Source: CAVQWT01 sp963810815
Lineage (GTDB): Bacteria; Pseudomonadota; Gammaproteobacteria; Burkholderiales; Casimicrobiaceae
NCBI GenBank assembly: GCA_963810815.1
Contig: CAWEPB010000007.1
Span: 1 to 64,000 of the forward strand
Direction: 5' to 3'
DNA: 64,000 bases
Position 1 is the stretch's first letter. The number at the start of each line of letters is the position of its first letter. Made by a program: the position numbers and the translations under genes. Positions 1 to 8,216 of the stretch are shown here, piece after piece. The notes beneath the pieces were generated by a model. The model had not been told where the DNA came from and searched no databases. It was given only the letters and a program-made list of their open reading frames with translations.

Positions 1-35
1 CACCCATCCGCCCGACGCTGCGGTAGCATCGTCCG

Positions 36-1046
36 ATGGCGGATTGCATCCTCGTCACCGGAGGCGCCGGTTACGTCGGCTCGCACGTGATCGTCGAGCT
101 CGCGCAGGCGGGCTACGCGCCCGTCGTGCTCGACAGCTTCGCCACCAGCTCGCCCGGCGTCGTGCCGCGCCTCGAGGCGCTCGCCGGCGCACCGGTGCCG
201 TGCATCGAGGCCGACGTCCGCGACGCCGAGGCGCTCCGTCGTGCGTTCCGCGACCACCCGATCGCCGGCGTCATCCACTGCGCGGGGCTGAAGGCGGTCG
301 GCGAGTCCGAGGTGCGACCGCTCGCATACTACGACGTCAACGTCGGCGGCATCCTGGCGCTGGCCGAAGTGATGGGCGAGGCGGGGGTTGCGACCTGCGT
401 CTTCAGTTCGTCGGCGACCGTCTACGGCCAACCCGACGCGCTGCCGGTCAACGAGGACGCACCGCTGAAGCCGCAAAGCGTGTACGGGCGCACCAAGCGG
501 ATCGTCGAAGACTTCCTGCGCGACCTTGCGCACGGCAATCCCAACTGGCGCATCGCGGTGCTCCGCTACTTCAACCCCGCCGGCGCGCATCCCTCGGGGC
601 AGATCGGCGAGGCGCCGACCGCCCACCCCAATAATCTGGTGCCGATCCTGTGCCGCGTCGCCGCCGGCGAGCGTTCGAGCCTCCCGATCCACGGGACCGA
701 CTGGCCGACGCCCGACGGCACCGGGGTGCGCGACTACCTCCATGTCCAGGACCTCGCGGCGGGGCACGTCGCCGCCCTGCGTCACCTCGCGGCGCATCCC
801 GGCGCGACGACGCTGAACCTGGGCCTCGGGCGCGGCCATTCGGTGCTCGAGGTCGTCGCCGAGTTCGAACGGGCCTGCGGGCGGCGGATCACGCGCACGC
901 TGGCGCCGCGCCGCCCCGGCGACGTCGCCTGCTGCTGGGCGGATGCCACCCGGGCGCAGGAGCTGCTGCAGTGGCGCGCCACGCGCGGGCTGGATGCGAT
1001 CTGCACCGACGCATGGCGCTGGCAGTGCAACGGCGGTAAGTACTGA
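36..1046 (+). CDS. galE: UDP-glucose 4-epimerase
   Basis: 336 aa, normal length for GalE. It interconverts UDP-glucose and UDP-galactose for sugar-nucleotide and surface polysaccharide synthesis in the cytoplasm. The NAD-binding Rossmann motif GGAGYVG is at residues 9-15, a serine-rich SSSAT stretch at 124-128, and the catalytic YxxxK (Y150, K154) follows. The DYLHVQDLA segment typical of GalE lies in the C-terminal half. The start is the first ATG, only 35 bases from the window edge, so its promoter is not visible. It converges on the ABC ATPase gene with a 28-base gap that holds no clear terminator. Extended SDR relatives (other UDP-sugar epimerases) are the only realistic alternative. Confidence 0.93.
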   Translation: MADCILVTGGAGYVGSHVIVELAQAGYAPVVLDSFATSSPGVVPRLEALAGAPVPCIEADVRDAEALRRAFRDHPIAGVIHCAGLKAVGESEVRPLAYYDVNVGGILALAEVMGEAGVATCVFSSSATVYGQPDALPVNEDAPLKPQSVYGRTKRIVEDFLRDLAHGNPNWRIAVLRYFNPAGAHPSGQIGEAPTAHPNNLVPILCRVAAGERSSLPIHGTDWPTPDGTGVRDYLHVQDLAAGHVAALRHLAAHPGATTLNLGLGRGHSVLEVVAEFERACGRRITRTLAPRRPGDVACCWADATRAQELLQWRATRGLDAICTDAWRWQCNGGKY

Positions 1047-1074
1047 CGTCCCTCGTAGCGGCCGTAGGCCGGGG

Positions 1075-1860
1075 TCAGGTGACTGCCGCCGCGCGGATCG
1101 CCTCGACGCGGATCTCCTCGGTGAGCTGGGCCTTGAGCGCCGAGAATTCCGGCGTGGTCTTGACCGTGTAGTGCCGGGGGTGCGGCAGGTCGACCCTGAC
1201 CTCGGCCTTGATCCGACCCGGCCGCGCGCTCATCACGCACACGCGGCCGGCCATGAAGATCGCCTCCTCGATGTCGTGGGTGACGAAGAGCACGGTCTTC
1301 TTCTCGCTTTCCCAGATGCCGAGCAGCAGTTCCTGCATCAGCGCGCGCGTCTGGTTGTCGAGCGCGCCGAACGGCTCGTCGAGCAGCAGGATCTTGGGAT
1401 CGTTGGCCAGCGCGCGCGCGATCGCGGTGCGCTGCTGCATGCCGCCGGACAGCATCCTCGGATGATGGTGCTCGAATCCGACCAGCCCGACCCGCTCGAC
1501 ATAGTGCGCGACGATGCGGTCCATTTCCGCCTGCGGCACCCCCTTCTCGCGCAGCCCGAACGAGATGTTCTCGCGCACGGTCAGCCACGGGAACAGCGTG
1601 TACGACTGGAACACCATGCCGCGGTCGGCGCCCGGACCGGTCACCGGCGTGCCGTCGAGCACCACGCGCCCGGTGGTCGGCGAATCCAGCCCCGCGATGA
1701 TCCGCAGCAGCGTGGACTTGCCGCATCCGGAGGGACCGAGGATGGTGATGAAATCGTTGTGCGCGACGCCCAGCGAAGTGGGCTGCAGCGCAACGGTCGG
1801 CGCGCCGCCGCGCACGCCGGGAAAGCTGCGGCCCACGCCTTCGAGGACGAGCTGGGTCAT
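1075..1860 (-). CDS. NitT/TauT-type ABC transporter, ATP-binding protein
   Basis: 261 aa from the ATG that overlaps the permease stop by ATGA. It is the nucleotide-binding subunit that drives import at the inner membrane. Visible motifs are Walker A GPSGCGKST, signature LSGGMQQR and Walker B LLLDEPFGALD, followed by the switch histidine in FVTHDIEEA. This pattern places it with SsuB/TauB/NrtD-like ATPases. It is last in a three-gene minus-strand operon: binding protein, permease, ATPase. The substrate cannot be read from the sequence; sulfonate, nitrate, taurine or pyrimidine-type substrates are all possible for the family. The longer open frame upstream covers the permease in another frame and is not part of the gene. 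Confidence 0.9.
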   Translation of the reverse strand: MTQLVLEGVGRSFPGVRGGAPTVALQPTSLGVAHNDFITILGPSGCGKSTLLRIIAGLDSPTTGRVVLDGTPVTGPGADRGMVFQSYTLFPWLTVRENISFGLREKGVPQAEMDRIVAHYVERVGLVGFEHHHPRMLSGGMQQRTAIARALANDPKILLLDEPFGALDNQTRALMQELLLGIWESEKKTVLFVTHDIEEAIFMAGRVCVMSARPGRIKAEVRVDLPHPRHYTVKTTPEFSALKAQLTEEIRVEAIRAAAVT

Positions 1861-2636
1861 CGATCGGCCAGTGCCCAGGCGTACGTCTTCTGGTTGACCG
1901 CCTTGAACAGGAAGTCGGACACGAGGCCGATGACGCCGATGACGATGATGCCGAAGATGATCTGCCCCGTGTTGAGCAGCGCCTGGCTGTCGGTGATCAT
2001 GTGTCCGATCCCCGACGAGGCGCCGATCAGCTCGGCGACGATGACGTAGGTCCAGGCCCAGCCGAGCACCAGCCGCAGCGTCTCGGCGATCTGCGGCGCG
2101 GCGGAGGGCAGCAGCACGCGCCGCACGATGCCCCGATGCGAGGCCCCGAGCGTGTAGGCCGCCTCGACGAGGTCGCGACGGGTCGAGCCGACGATCACGG
2201 CGACCATCAGCACGATCTGGAAGAACACGCCGATGAAGATCACCAGCAGCTTCTGCGCCTCGCCGATGCCGGCCCACAGGATCAGCAGCGGGATGAACGC
2301 CGACGCCGGCAGGTAGCGGGCGAAGGACACGAACGGCTCGAAGAACGCCTCGATCGGCTTCCACGCGCCCATCGCGATGCCCAGCGGAACGCCGAGGATG
2401 GCCGCCAGCACGAAACCGCCGAGGACGCGCCAGACCGTCATGCCGACGTCGATCGCGAAGCCGTGCCGGGCAAACAGCGCGTACCCTTCGCGCAGCATCG
2501 TCATCGGGTCGGCGAGAAAGGTCCTCGAGACGAAGCCGCCGAGCGTCGCGACGCTCCATGCGGCGACGAACACCACGAAGAACGCGATGCCCAGCGCGAT
2601 CCGGTGCGAGCGGGGGACGGGGACGAGGGGCTTCAC
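1857..2636 (-). CDS. NitT/TauT-type ABC transporter, permease
   Basis: 259 aa, five to six hydrophobic segments, membrane channel of the importer. It starts MKPLVPVPRSHRIALG with a basic N-terminus before the first helix. The cytoplasmic EAA loop that contacts the ATPase is seen as EAAYTLGASHRGIVRRVLLP. This is the BPD_transp_1 fold shared by SsuC, TauC and NrtB. Its stop overlaps the ATPase start, so translation is probably coupled. About 100 bases separate it from the binding-protein gene upstream; that spacer holds GC-rich inverted stretches that could form an intra-operon hairpin. Confidence 0.9.
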   Translation of the reverse strand: MKPLVPVPRSHRIALGIAFFVVFVAAWSVATLGGFVSRTFLADPMTMLREGYALFARHGFAIDVGMTVWRVLGGFVLAAILGVPLGIAMGAWKPIEAFFEPFVSFARYLPASAFIPLLILWAGIGEAQKLLVIFIGVFFQIVLMVAVIVGSTRRDLVEAAYTLGASHRGIVRRVLLPSAAPQIAETLRLVLGWAWTYVIVAELIGASSGIGHMITDSQALLNTGQIIFGIIVIGVIGLVSDFLFKAVNQKTYAWALADR

Positions 2637-2741
2637 GGGACCCGCCCTGCGGCGACCTCGTTGGCCGATTCAGCGATGCACCGCGGCGTCGAGCCCGAGG
2701 CGCGGCGCGCCCGGGGTCGCTCGCCGCGCGGCGCACGCCGG

Positions 2742-3692
2742 CTACTGGATGAACCGGGTGTCGGCAAGGGTGGAGAGATCGGGGATCTGCCTGATGATCC
2801 CGATCTCGAGCAGGAGTTCGGCTGCCTCCTTGCTGAACTGTGCGTGCGGGCCGGCGAAGAACGCCCGGTTCGCCGCCCGGTCCTGCCACCGCAGGTACCG
2901 CTGCGAGGCCTCGAACTGTTCGCCCGTCTGCTTGACGTCGGCGCCCATGATCTCGAAGCTCTTCTTCGGCTCCCTGGCGATCATGTCGATGGCTTCGAAG
3001 TAGCTGTCGGCGAGCGCCTTCGCTGCCTTCGGGTTGTCGGCCAGGAATTTCGGCGTGCAGCCGAAGGTGTCCATGATCATCGGGTAGTCGAGGGTCGTGG
3101 CGATGATCTTGCCGGCCTGCGGATTGGTGCGGATCGTCGACAGGTACGGCTCGTAGCTCATCGCGGCGTCGTTCTGGCCGGCGACGAACGCCTGCGCCGC
3201 CGGGCCGGGCTCGAGATTTACGACGGTGACGTCCCTGACCGACAGGCCGTTCTTCTTCAGGAACCAGGCGAGGGTGAAGTACGGCGCCGTACCGGGCGCC
3301 GACGCGGCGACGGTCTTTCCCTTGAGGTCGGCGATCTTCGCGATGCCGTTGCGCACGGCCATGCCGTCGGCGCCGTAGCTCTTGTCGAGCTGGAAGATCT
3401 GCGTGGTGGCCACGCCGTTGGCGTTCCATACGATCCAGGTCTCGACCGTCGTCGCCGCGCACTGGACGTCGCCCGACGCGATCGCGAGGTGCCGGTCCTT
3501 CTGCGGGATCTTCTTCAGCGAGACGTCGAGGCCGTTCTTCCTGAAGATCCCCGCCTCCTTCGCGAGCGTCAGCGGCGCGAAGCCGGTCCAGCCGGATAGC
3601 CCGACGGCGACCTTGGTTTCCTGGGCTGCGACCGGCAGGGCGAGTGCCGTCGCCGACAGGGCCGCGGCGACGAGCTGGAGGGCGTTGCGCAT
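2742..3692 (-). CDS. NitT/TauT-type ABC transporter, substrate-binding protein
   Basis: 316 aa. A Sec signal peptide ends near residue 23 (ALALPVAAQ-ETKV), so the protein acts in the periplasm. The body has the NMT1/SsuA-like features VGLSGWTGFAPLTLAKEAG near the mature N-terminus and DLKGKTVAASAPGTAPYF in the middle. The family delivers small anions, sulfonates or nitrogenous compounds to a cognate permease. It is the first gene of the operon and is divergent from hutD, so the spacer at 3693-3848 must carry promoters for both directions. The adjacency to hut genes does not prove a histidine-related substrate. Confidence 0.87.
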   Translation of the reverse strand: MRNALQLVAAALSATALALPVAAQETKVAVGLSGWTGFAPLTLAKEAGIFRKNGLDVSLKKIPQKDRHLAIASGDVQCAATTVETWIVWNANGVATTQIFQLDKSYGADGMAVRNGIAKIADLKGKTVAASAPGTAPYFTLAWFLKKNGLSVRDVTVVNLEPGPAAQAFVAGQNDAAMSYEPYLSTIRTNPQAGKIIATTLDYPMIMDTFGCTPKFLADNPKAAKALADSYFEAIDMIAREPKKSFEIMGADVKQTGEQFEASQRYLRWQDRAANRAFFAGPHAQFSKEAAELLLEIGIIRQIPDLSTLADTRFIQ

Positions 3693-3774
3693 GCGTTGCT
3701 CCGGAGCGTGGGTGGGAAACCAGAGAATCTAGGCGTGCGCTGCGGGTCCTGTCAATCGGGCGGTGCAGTTGGCA

Positions 3775-3780
3775 TACAAT
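3775..3780 (+). promoter_or_regulatory. possible -10 box for the hut operon
   Basis: TACAAT (5 of 6 matches to the sigma-70 -10) lies in the spacer between the ABC operon and hutD, about 70 bases before the hutD ATG. No good -35 is seen at 16-18 bases upstream, so an activator might be needed. No HutC-like operator was recognised. Confidence 0.3.
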
Positions 3781-3848
3781 CGGCCATCGTCGACGGTTGC
3801 GCTCGTCGGCGACCGTTACCGCAGCGTCCGCCACGCCGCCCCGCCGCC

Positions 3849-4445
3849 ATGCACCGCCTCATCGCACCCGGTGACGCCCGACCGATGCCGTGGAAGAACG
3901 GCGGCGGGCGCACGACGGAACTCGCCGCCGAGCCGCCCGGATCCGCGCTCGACCGGTTCGCGTGGCGGGTGTCGATCGCCGACGTCGAGCGCGACGGCCC
4001 GTTCTCCGCATTTCCCGGCGTCGACCGAACCATCGTGCTGCTCGAGGGCGGGGGAATGGAACTCAGCGACGCGCACGGCAGCGTGACGCTCGCGGTGCCG
4101 TACGAGCCGTGGACGTTTTCCGGCGACGAGCCGGTCGCCTGCCGACTCGTCGGCGGCGCGGTGCGCGACTTCAACCTGATGACGCGGCGCGCGGATGCGC
4201 GCGGCGAGGTCGCCGTCGTTCGTGACGGGGCCGCGCGCGTGACCGGCGCCCGGCATCGGCTGTGCTGGACCGCCGCCGGGGCGGTCGAATGCCTGGTGCC
4301 GGGCCACGCGCCGTTCGCATTGCCGACGGGGCACGCCCTGTGGCAGGACGGTCCCGATGCCGCGGCGATGATGTCGGTCCAGCCGCTCTCCGCCGGCGCC
4401 GTCGCGCTGGTGGTGACGATCGACGCCGCGGATCCGCTGCGATGA
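3849..4445 (+). CDS. hutD: HutD family protein
   Basis: 198 aa from ATG 3849; the longer upstream frame runs into the promoter region. HutD is a small cupin-like protein found in hut operons of Pseudomonas and Burkholderia. It is thought to limit excessive histidine catabolism, but its biochemical role is not settled. Family hallmarks here are PMPWKNGGGRTTELA near the N-terminus and FSAFPGVDRTIVLLEG. The last four bases (ATGA) overlap the hutF start, which implies coupled translation. The gene opens the hut cluster, divergent from the ABC transporter. Confidence 0.88.
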   Translation: MHRLIAPGDARPMPWKNGGGRTTELAAEPPGSALDRFAWRVSIADVERDGPFSAFPGVDRTIVLLEGGGMELSDAHGSVTLAVPYEPWTFSGDEPVACRLVGGAVRDFNLMTRRADARGEVAVVRDGAARVTGARHRLCWTAAGAVECLVPGHAPFALPTGHALWQDGPDAAAMMSVQPLSAGAVALVVTIDAADPLR

Positions 4446-5815
4446 CCTCGTACATCGCCGCCGCCGCATTGCTGCCCGACGGCTGGTCGCGCGACGTCAG
4501 GATCGACGTCGGGCCGGACGGGGTCATCGCCGCAGTCGCGCGCGACGTGCCGGCGGCGCCGGCAGCCGATGCGCTGCGCCTTGCCGGTCCGGTGGTGCCG
4601 GCGATGCCGAACCTGCATTCGCATGCGTTCCAGCGCGCGCTTGCGGGGCGCACCGGCCGCGCCGCCGCGTCCGGCGGCGACAGCTTCTGGACGTGGCGGC
4701 AGGCGATGTACCGGATGCTGGAACGACTCGACGCCGATGGATTCGCGGCGGTCACGGCCCAGGCGTACGTCGAGATGGCCAGGGCCGGCTATGGTTCGGT
4801 CGCCGAGTTCCACTACGTCCATCACGATCCGGCGGGCCGGCCGTACGCGGACCCCGGCGAGCTCGCGCTGGGCGTGGTCGCGGCGGCCCGGGACGCTGGG
4901 CTCGCGCTGACGTTGCTCCCGGTCTTCTACGCTCACGCCGGGTTCGGCGGCACGCCGGCGGCGGCCGGCCAGCGCCGTTTCCTGCACACGACGCCGTCGT
5001 TCGCACGCCTCGTCGAGCGACTGGTCGCGGGGACCGCCGGCGACGATGTCGTCGTCGGCGTCGCGCCGCACAGCCTCCGCGCGGTGACTCCGGACGAGCT
5101 CCGCGAGGTCGTCGCCGTCGCGCCCGCGGGCGCTCCGGTGCACATCCACGTCGCCGAGCAGGCGCGCGAGGTCGACGATTGCGTCGCCTGGAGCGGGCAG
5201 CGGCCGGTCGGGTGGCTGCTGGACCACGCCCGTGTCGATCCACGCTGGTGCCTCGTCCATGCGACGCACATGACGGCGGACGAGGTGCGCGGTCTGGCGG
5301 CGACGGGCGCCGCCGTCGGCCTCGCCCCGACCACCGAAGCGGACCTCGGCGACGGGACGTTCCCCGGCGAATCCTTCTTCGCCTCCGGCGGTCGCTTCGG
5401 CGTGGGCAGCGATTCGAACACGGTGATCGACCCGTTCGCCGAGCTGCGGCAGCTCGAATGGTCGCAGCGGCTCCAGCTGGGCCGGCGCAACGTGCTGGCC
5501 GACGGCGGGGCGAGCGTCGGCACGACACTGTGGGCCGCGGCGGCGCGCGGCGGCGCGCGGGCCTGCGGGCGGGCGACGGGCGTGATCGCGGCCGGCCACC
5601 GCGCCGACCTGGTCGTGCTCGACCCCGACGACCCCGCGCTGGCGGGGGTGGCGGCCGAGGACGTGCTGGATGCGGCGATCTTCGGTCCGTGCCGGCGGCC
5701 GGTCCGCGACGTCCTGGTCGGCGGCCGCTTCGTCGTCTGCGAGGGCCGCCATCCCCGGCAGGAGGCGGTGCTGGCGCGCTTCCGCGATGCGTTGGCGCGG
5801 ATGATGTCGGCATGA
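4442..5815 (+). CDS. hutF: formimidoylglutamate deiminase
   Basis: 457 aa. It hydrolyses N-formimidoyl-L-glutamate to N-formyl-L-glutamate and ammonia, the fourth step of the five-step histidine route. It belongs to the amidohydrolase superfamily: the metal-binding HSH is in PNLHSHAFQRALAG, and further metal or substrate ligands are in HIHVAEQ, LVHATHMT and GSDSNTVIDP. The start ATG overlaps hutD. The presence of HutF with HutG, not HutE-type formiminoglutamase, defines the two-step branch. It is followed 43 bases later by hutI. Confidence 0.93.
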   Translation: MTSYIAAAALLPDGWSRDVRIDVGPDGVIAAVARDVPAAPAADALRLAGPVVPAMPNLHSHAFQRALAGRTGRAAASGGDSFWTWRQAMYRMLERLDADGFAAVTAQAYVEMARAGYGSVAEFHYVHHDPAGRPYADPGELALGVVAAARDAGLALTLLPVFYAHAGFGGTPAAAGQRRFLHTTPSFARLVERLVAGTAGDDVVVGVAPHSLRAVTPDELREVVAVAPAGAPVHIHVAEQAREVDDCVAWSGQRPVGWLLDHARVDPRWCLVHATHMTADEVRGLAATGAAVGLAPTTEADLGDGTFPGESFFASGGRFGVGSDSNTVIDPFAELRQLEWSQRLQLGRRNVLADGGASVGTTLWAAAARGGARACGRATGVIAAGHRADLVVLDPDDPALAGVAAEDVLDAAIFGPCRRPVRDVLVGGRFVVCEGRHPRQEAVLARFRDALARMMSA

Positions 5816-5858
5816 CTTCGCGCGCCCGCCCCGATGCCCTGGCGACGACGGAGCGGCG

Positions 5859-7097
5859 ATGACGTCGACCGCGCTGCAGTTCGACGTGCTGGTCACCGGC
5901 GTGCACGTCGCGACGATGACGGGCACGGACGCGTACGGCGCGATTCGCGACGGCGCCGTCGGCATCGCCGACGGGACCATCGCCTGGGTGGGCAGGCGCG
6001 ACGCGCTGCCGGGCGACGCGGCGGCGAAGCTCGAGCTCGACGGCGGGGGGGGCTGGCTGACGCCCGGACTCGTCGACTGCCACACGCACCTCGTCTGGGC
6101 CGGCGACCGCGCCGACGAGTTCGCCGCGCGACTCGAGGGCGCGAGCTACGCCGACATCGCGCGAGCCGGCGGCGGGATCAACGCGACGGTGCGTGCGACG
6201 CGTGCGGCGTCTCCCGACGCGCTGGTCGCGGCGAGCCGGCCGCGCCTCGCGGCGCTCGCCGCCGAGGGCGTGACCACCGTCGAGATCAAGTCCGGCTACG
6301 GACTCGACGCCGCAAACGAGCTCAAGCAGCTGATGGCGGCGAGGCGCGTCGCGGCGGCGGTCGGCGTCGACGTGCGCACGACGCTGCTGGCGGCGCACGC
6401 GGTGCCGCCGGAGTTCGCCGGTCGTGCCGATGCGTACGTCGACGTCGTATGCCACGACATCATCCCGGCCGCGGCGCGCGCGGGACTCGCCGACGCGGTC
6501 GACGCCTTCTGCGAAACGATCGGGTTCACTCCCGCGCAGACGCGCCGCGTATTCGACGCGGCCCGCGCGCACGGCTTGCCGGTGAAGCTGCACGCCGACC
6601 AGTTGTCCGATTCGGGCGGCGCGGCGCTCGCTGCCGACTGTTCGGCGCTTTCGGCCGACCACCTCGAGTACACCGGCGCGGCCGGCGTTGCCGCGATGGC
6701 CCGGGCCGGGACCGTCGCCGTGCTGCTGCCCGGGGCCTTCTACGCGCTGCGCGAGACCCGCCTGCCGCCGGTCGACGCGCTGCGCGCGGCGGGGGTGCCG
6801 ATGGCGGTGGCCACCGACTGCAACCCGGGCACGTCGCCGGCGACCTCGCTGCTGCTGATGCTGAACATGGCTTGCACGCTGTTCCGCCTGACACCCGCCG
6901 AGGCGCTCGCCGGCGCCACCGTGCACGCCGCGCGCGCGCTGGGGCTCGCCGATCGCGGCGTCGTCGCGCCCGGCCACCGCGCCGACCTGGCGCTGTACGC
7001 GGTCGCCTCACCCGCCGAGCTCGCCTACCGGATCGGCGGCAATCCCTGCGTCGGCGTCGTCCGCGGCGGCGACGTCCTGCGCTGGAGCGTCGAATGA
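5859..7097 (+). CDS. hutI: imidazolonepropionase
   Basis: 412 aa, full length. It opens the imidazolone ring to give N-formimidoyl-L-glutamate, the substrate of HutF. Amidohydrolase motifs are DCHTHLVWAGDRADEF near residue 75, IKSGYGLD, LHADQLSD and TDCNPGTSP, which carry the metal and substrate ligands of HutI. It lies between hutF and hutG and overlaps hutG by ATGA. hutH (histidase) and hutU (urocanase) are not in this window, so the upper pathway must be encoded elsewhere. Confidence 0.95.
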   Translation: MTSTALQFDVLVTGVHVATMTGTDAYGAIRDGAVGIADGTIAWVGRRDALPGDAAAKLELDGGGGWLTPGLVDCHTHLVWAGDRADEFAARLEGASYADIARAGGGINATVRATRAASPDALVAASRPRLAALAAEGVTTVEIKSGYGLDAANELKQLMAARRVAAAVGVDVRTTLLAAHAVPPEFAGRADAYVDVVCHDIIPAAARAGLADAVDAFCETIGFTPAQTRRVFDAARAHGLPVKLHADQLSDSGGAALAADCSALSADHLEYTGAAGVAAMARAGTVAVLLPGAFYALRETRLPPVDALRAAGVPMAVATDCNPGTSPATSLLLMLNMACTLFRLTPAEALAGATVHAARALGLADRGVVAPGHRADLALYAVASPAELAYRIGGNPCVGVVRGGDVLRWSVE

Positions 7098-7882
7098 ATC
7101 TCCACACCCTCGTCCGCGGCGACGCGCCGCTGGTCATCGACGTTCCGCATGCGGGCACGTTCGTGCCCGCGGACCTCGCGGCGCGCTTCACGCCCGCGGC
7201 GCGCGCGGTTCCCGACACCGACTGGCACGTCGACAGGCTCTACGCCTTCGCCGCGCACGCCGGGGTCACGCTGGTCGCCGCGACGCATTCGCGCTACGTC
7301 GTCGACCTCAACCGCGACCCGTCCGGCGCGGCGCTCTACCCCGGCGCGGACAACACCGAGCTGTGCCCGACGCGCACCTTCGACAACGCGGCGATCTACG
7401 CGGGCGCGCCGCCCGACGAGGCGGAAGTCGTCGCGCGCCGTGCCGCGTACTGGGATCCCTACCATGCGGTGCTGGCGGCGGAGATCGCGCGGGTCCGCGC
7501 GCGCCACGGCTGGGCCGTCGTGCTCGACGGCCATTCGATCCGGGCCGAGGTGCCCCGGTTCTTCGCGGGACGGCTGCCCGACCTGAACCTCGGGACCGTC
7601 GGGGGCGGCGCCTGCGCGCCGTCGCTGCGCGAGGCCGCGGCAACGGTGCTGGCGTCGGCGGCCGGGTTCACCCACGTCGTCGACGGTCGCTTCAAGGGCG
7701 GCTGGATCACCCGCCACCACGGCCGCCCCGATGCCGGCGTGCACGCGTTGCAGCTCGAGGTGGCGCAATCCTGCTACATGGACGAGGCGCCCCCGTACCC
7801 CTGGGATCCGGCGCGCGCCGCGGCGCTCGTCGCGGTGCTCGAGCGGCTGGCGCAGGCGCTCGCCGGCTGGCGGCCGCGCTGA
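7094..7882 (+). CDS. hutG: N-formylglutamate deformylase
   Basis: 262 aa. It hydrolyses N-formyl-L-glutamate to glutamate and formate, the last step of the pathway begun by HutF. Family motifs are DVPHAGTFVP near the N-terminus, SRYVVDLNRDPSG, LDGHSIRAEVPRFF and GGWITRHHG. The start ATG sits on the hutI stop (ATGA). Four bases separate it from the next small gene, so all five genes from hutD to the DUF2007 gene can be one transcript. Confidence 0.93.
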   Translation: MNLHTLVRGDAPLVIDVPHAGTFVPADLAARFTPAARAVPDTDWHVDRLYAFAAHAGVTLVAATHSRYVVDLNRDPSGAALYPGADNTELCPTRTFDNAAIYAGAPPDEAEVVARRAAYWDPYHAVLAAEIARVRARHGWAVVLDGHSIRAEVPRFFAGRLPDLNLGTVGGGACAPSLREAAATVLASAAGFTHVVDGRFKGGWITRHHGRPDAGVHALQLEVAQSCYMDEAPPYPWDPARAAALVAVLERLAQALAGWRPR

Positions 7883-7886
7883 CGCG

Positions 7887-8198
7887 ATGCTGCGCTTCTA
7901 CACCGCGCGACATCGCTTCGACGCCTTCCTGGTCGCCGACCGCCTCAATCAGGCGGGAATCCGCGCCCACGTCTTCAACCAGAACGCGTCGAGCATCGTC
8001 GGCGACGTGCCGCCGGATGTGGCGCAGCCGCAGGTCTGGCTGGAGCGCGACGAGGATCGCGAGCGCGCGGCGCTGCTGCTCGCCGCGATCGAACGCGACG
8101 GTGCGTCGCGCGAGGAGCGCGTCTGTCCCGGCTGCGGCGAGGCCTCGCCGCCGGCGTTCGACCTGTGCTGGAAATGCGGGGCCGCGCTGCCGGCGTGA
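7887..8198 (+). CDS. DUF2007 domain protein with C-terminal zinc ribbon
   Basis: 103 aa. The N-terminal part (MLRFYTARHRFDAFLVADRLNQAGI) matches the DUF2007 pattern, a PII-like fold of unknown role. The C-terminus has two CxxC knuckles, CPGCG and CWKCG, spaced by 13 residues, which predict one bound zinc. It starts four bases after hutG and ends 18 bases before the convergent hemG stop. No metabolic link to histidine breakdown is obvious, so co-transcription may be incidental. Confidence 0.8.
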   Translation: MLRFYTARHRFDAFLVADRLNQAGIRAHVFNQNASSIVGDVPPDVAQPQVWLERDEDRERAALLLAAIERDGASREERVCPGCGEASPPAFDLCWKCGAALPA

Positions 8199-8216
8199 CA
8201 CCGGCGCCCCGCGGGT

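Noticed and set aside
7887..8198. DUF2007 gene as a hut enzyme
   Set aside because: It has no catalytic features; its place after hutG can be explained by read-through.
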